Shown one piece after another: positions 63,578 through 64,000 of a DNA stretch of 64,000 nt. The stretch covers positions 1 through 64,000 of the forward strand of contig CANMIP010000032.1 in NCBI GenBank assembly GCA_947497945.1, in the 5' to 3' direction. The notes beneath the pieces were generated by a model. That model was not told the DNA's origin. It saw only the letters and a program-made list of their open reading frames with translations, and searched no databases. Position numbers and translations under genes: made by a program. Each line of letters starts with the position of its first letter. The first letter of the stretch is position 1. Origin of the DNA: an uncultured Tropicimonas sp. (GTDB taxonomy: Bacteria; Pseudomonadota; Alphaproteobacteria; Rhodobacterales; Rhodobacteraceae).

Positions 63578-63719
63578 CACCCCCGTCCATCGCCGCCCGA
63601 TCCGATCCGGAGCTTGCCTTCGGGAAACATATCCGCGACCCTTCGCGCGACACGCGGGCGCAGGGGCGGTTGGCGCGAATTTTGCTATCACCCGCTGGAC
63701 TTGCCTGACGTGCGCCCTA

Positions 63720-63733
63720 TTGATGCATGTCAA
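63720..63733 (+). promoter_or_regulatory. FNR box of the ccoG promoter
   Basis: TTGAT-GCAT-GTCAA matches the FNR consensus. Its centre lies 73 bp before the ccoG start, placing a class II start near 63768 with a leader of about 32 nt. 63578-63719 shows nothing else. Confidence 0.9.
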
Positions 63734-63799
63734 GGACGCCTTTTCTCTACAGCCCATAGAACGGGCGAAATCTGAACCCTCAGCCACCGGAGAGCTTCC

Positions 63800-64000
63800 G
63801 TGAGCGATACTGGCAGCCAGCCCGAACAGCTATACGCCGCCCGAGAGCCGGTCTTCCCCCGTAAGGTCCGTGGACAGTTCCGGAACCTGAAATGGGGCAT
63901 CATGATCGTCACCCTGGGCATCTATTACCTGACGCCCTGGATCCGCTGGGACCGCGGCCCGAACCTGCCCGACCAGGCGGTTCTGGTCGACATGGCCAAC
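63800..64000 (+). CDS. ccoG: CcoG/RdxB/FixG cbb3 assembly iron-sulfur protein, N-terminal part
   Basis: 67 codons from a GTG at 63800, cut by the window end. VFPRKVRGQFRNLKWGIMIVTLGIYYLTPWIRWDRGPNLPDQAVLVDMAN is the CcoG N-terminus with its first membrane helix. CcoG reduces Cu(II) during insertion of copper into cbb3 oxidase. The position behind ccoNOQP and the FNR box agree. The ferredoxin motifs lie beyond the window. Confidence 0.92.
   Translation, partial: MSDTGSQPEQLYAAREPVFPRKVRGQFRNLKWGIMIVTLGIYYLTPWIRWDRGPNLPDQAVLVDMAN

Noticed and set aside
63389-63775. A 128-codon open frame just downstream of the FNR box at 63376.
   Set aside because: No ribosome-binding site, Pro/Arg-rich composition without a fold, and it runs through the strong hairpin and the ccoG promoter box.

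Overview
The window looks like a chromosomal segment of a high-GC alphaproteobacterium of the family Rhodobacteraceae (Roseobacter/Rhodobacter/Paracoccus group). The main clues are a hemN-fnrL divergon, a ccoNOQP-ccoG cbb3 oxidase locus with FNR-type boxes, a membrane-anchored cytochrome c552 and an FMN riboswitch ahead of a RibN-type transporter. Most genes are housekeeping. Nothing looks like a complete phage, plasmid or CRISPR locus.

Left edge (1-3060): a 5'-truncated tyrosine integrase points at the 3' end of a tRNA-Met gene, the usual scar of an element inserted in a tRNA. After about 500 bp without genes comes the decayed end of a C-P lyase operon. phnL survives as a frameshifted 3' fragment, phnN has lost its middle, and phnM is still open.

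3.1-22 kb: a 1021-aa membrane hybrid histidine kinase, a UbiH-type hydroxylase, an amidase, an aminotransferase-ftsK pair, lolA, an SLT lipoprotein, an AEC transporter, hspQ, a gamma-glutamyltransferase family gene, and an RsbV/RsbW-like STAS/ATPase pair. A coupled run thiolase - fRMsr - GFA protein - RluA pseudouridine synthase follows. 22-38 kb: pbpC with a giant alpha-2-macroglobulin, a second hybrid kinase, yaaA, recQ with two HRDC domains, a YggT protein, a thioesterase, dapE, a DUF2064 protein and zapE.

39-44.6 kb: a translationally coupled aromatic-catabolism operon (MBL protein, FAD hydroxylase, DUF2783, zeta-class GST isomerase) diverges from a marR gene across two operator-like palindromes. 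It is followed by an FMN riboswitch with a readable Shine-Dalgarno-sequestering hairpin and its transporter gene. 44.8-53.8 kb: pheA, a cytochrome c552, a two-gene unit that resembles the type VI effector/immunity pair Tse2/Tsi2 but has no secretion genes in the window, the yejABEF peptide ABC importer, a DUF1294 protein and a thioesterase.

54-64 kb is an oxygen-response region: hemN, fnrL, an HNH-like protein, a DUF4139 protein, a universal stress protein, ccoNOQP and the start of ccoG. Five FNR-like boxes sit at or near promoters here. One of them, together with a correctly spaced -10-like element, faces a 0.4-kb gap that holds a CCUCCC-loop hairpin and a strong terminator-like hairpin. That gap is a candidate FnrL-controlled small RNA.

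Two repeat families were recognised by eye: a ~160-bp MITE-like element (22.1 kb and 44.6 kb, opposite orientations) and a double-hairpin intergenic motif (43.3 kb and 54.0 kb). All calls come from reading the sequence and from remembered family features; no database search was run.
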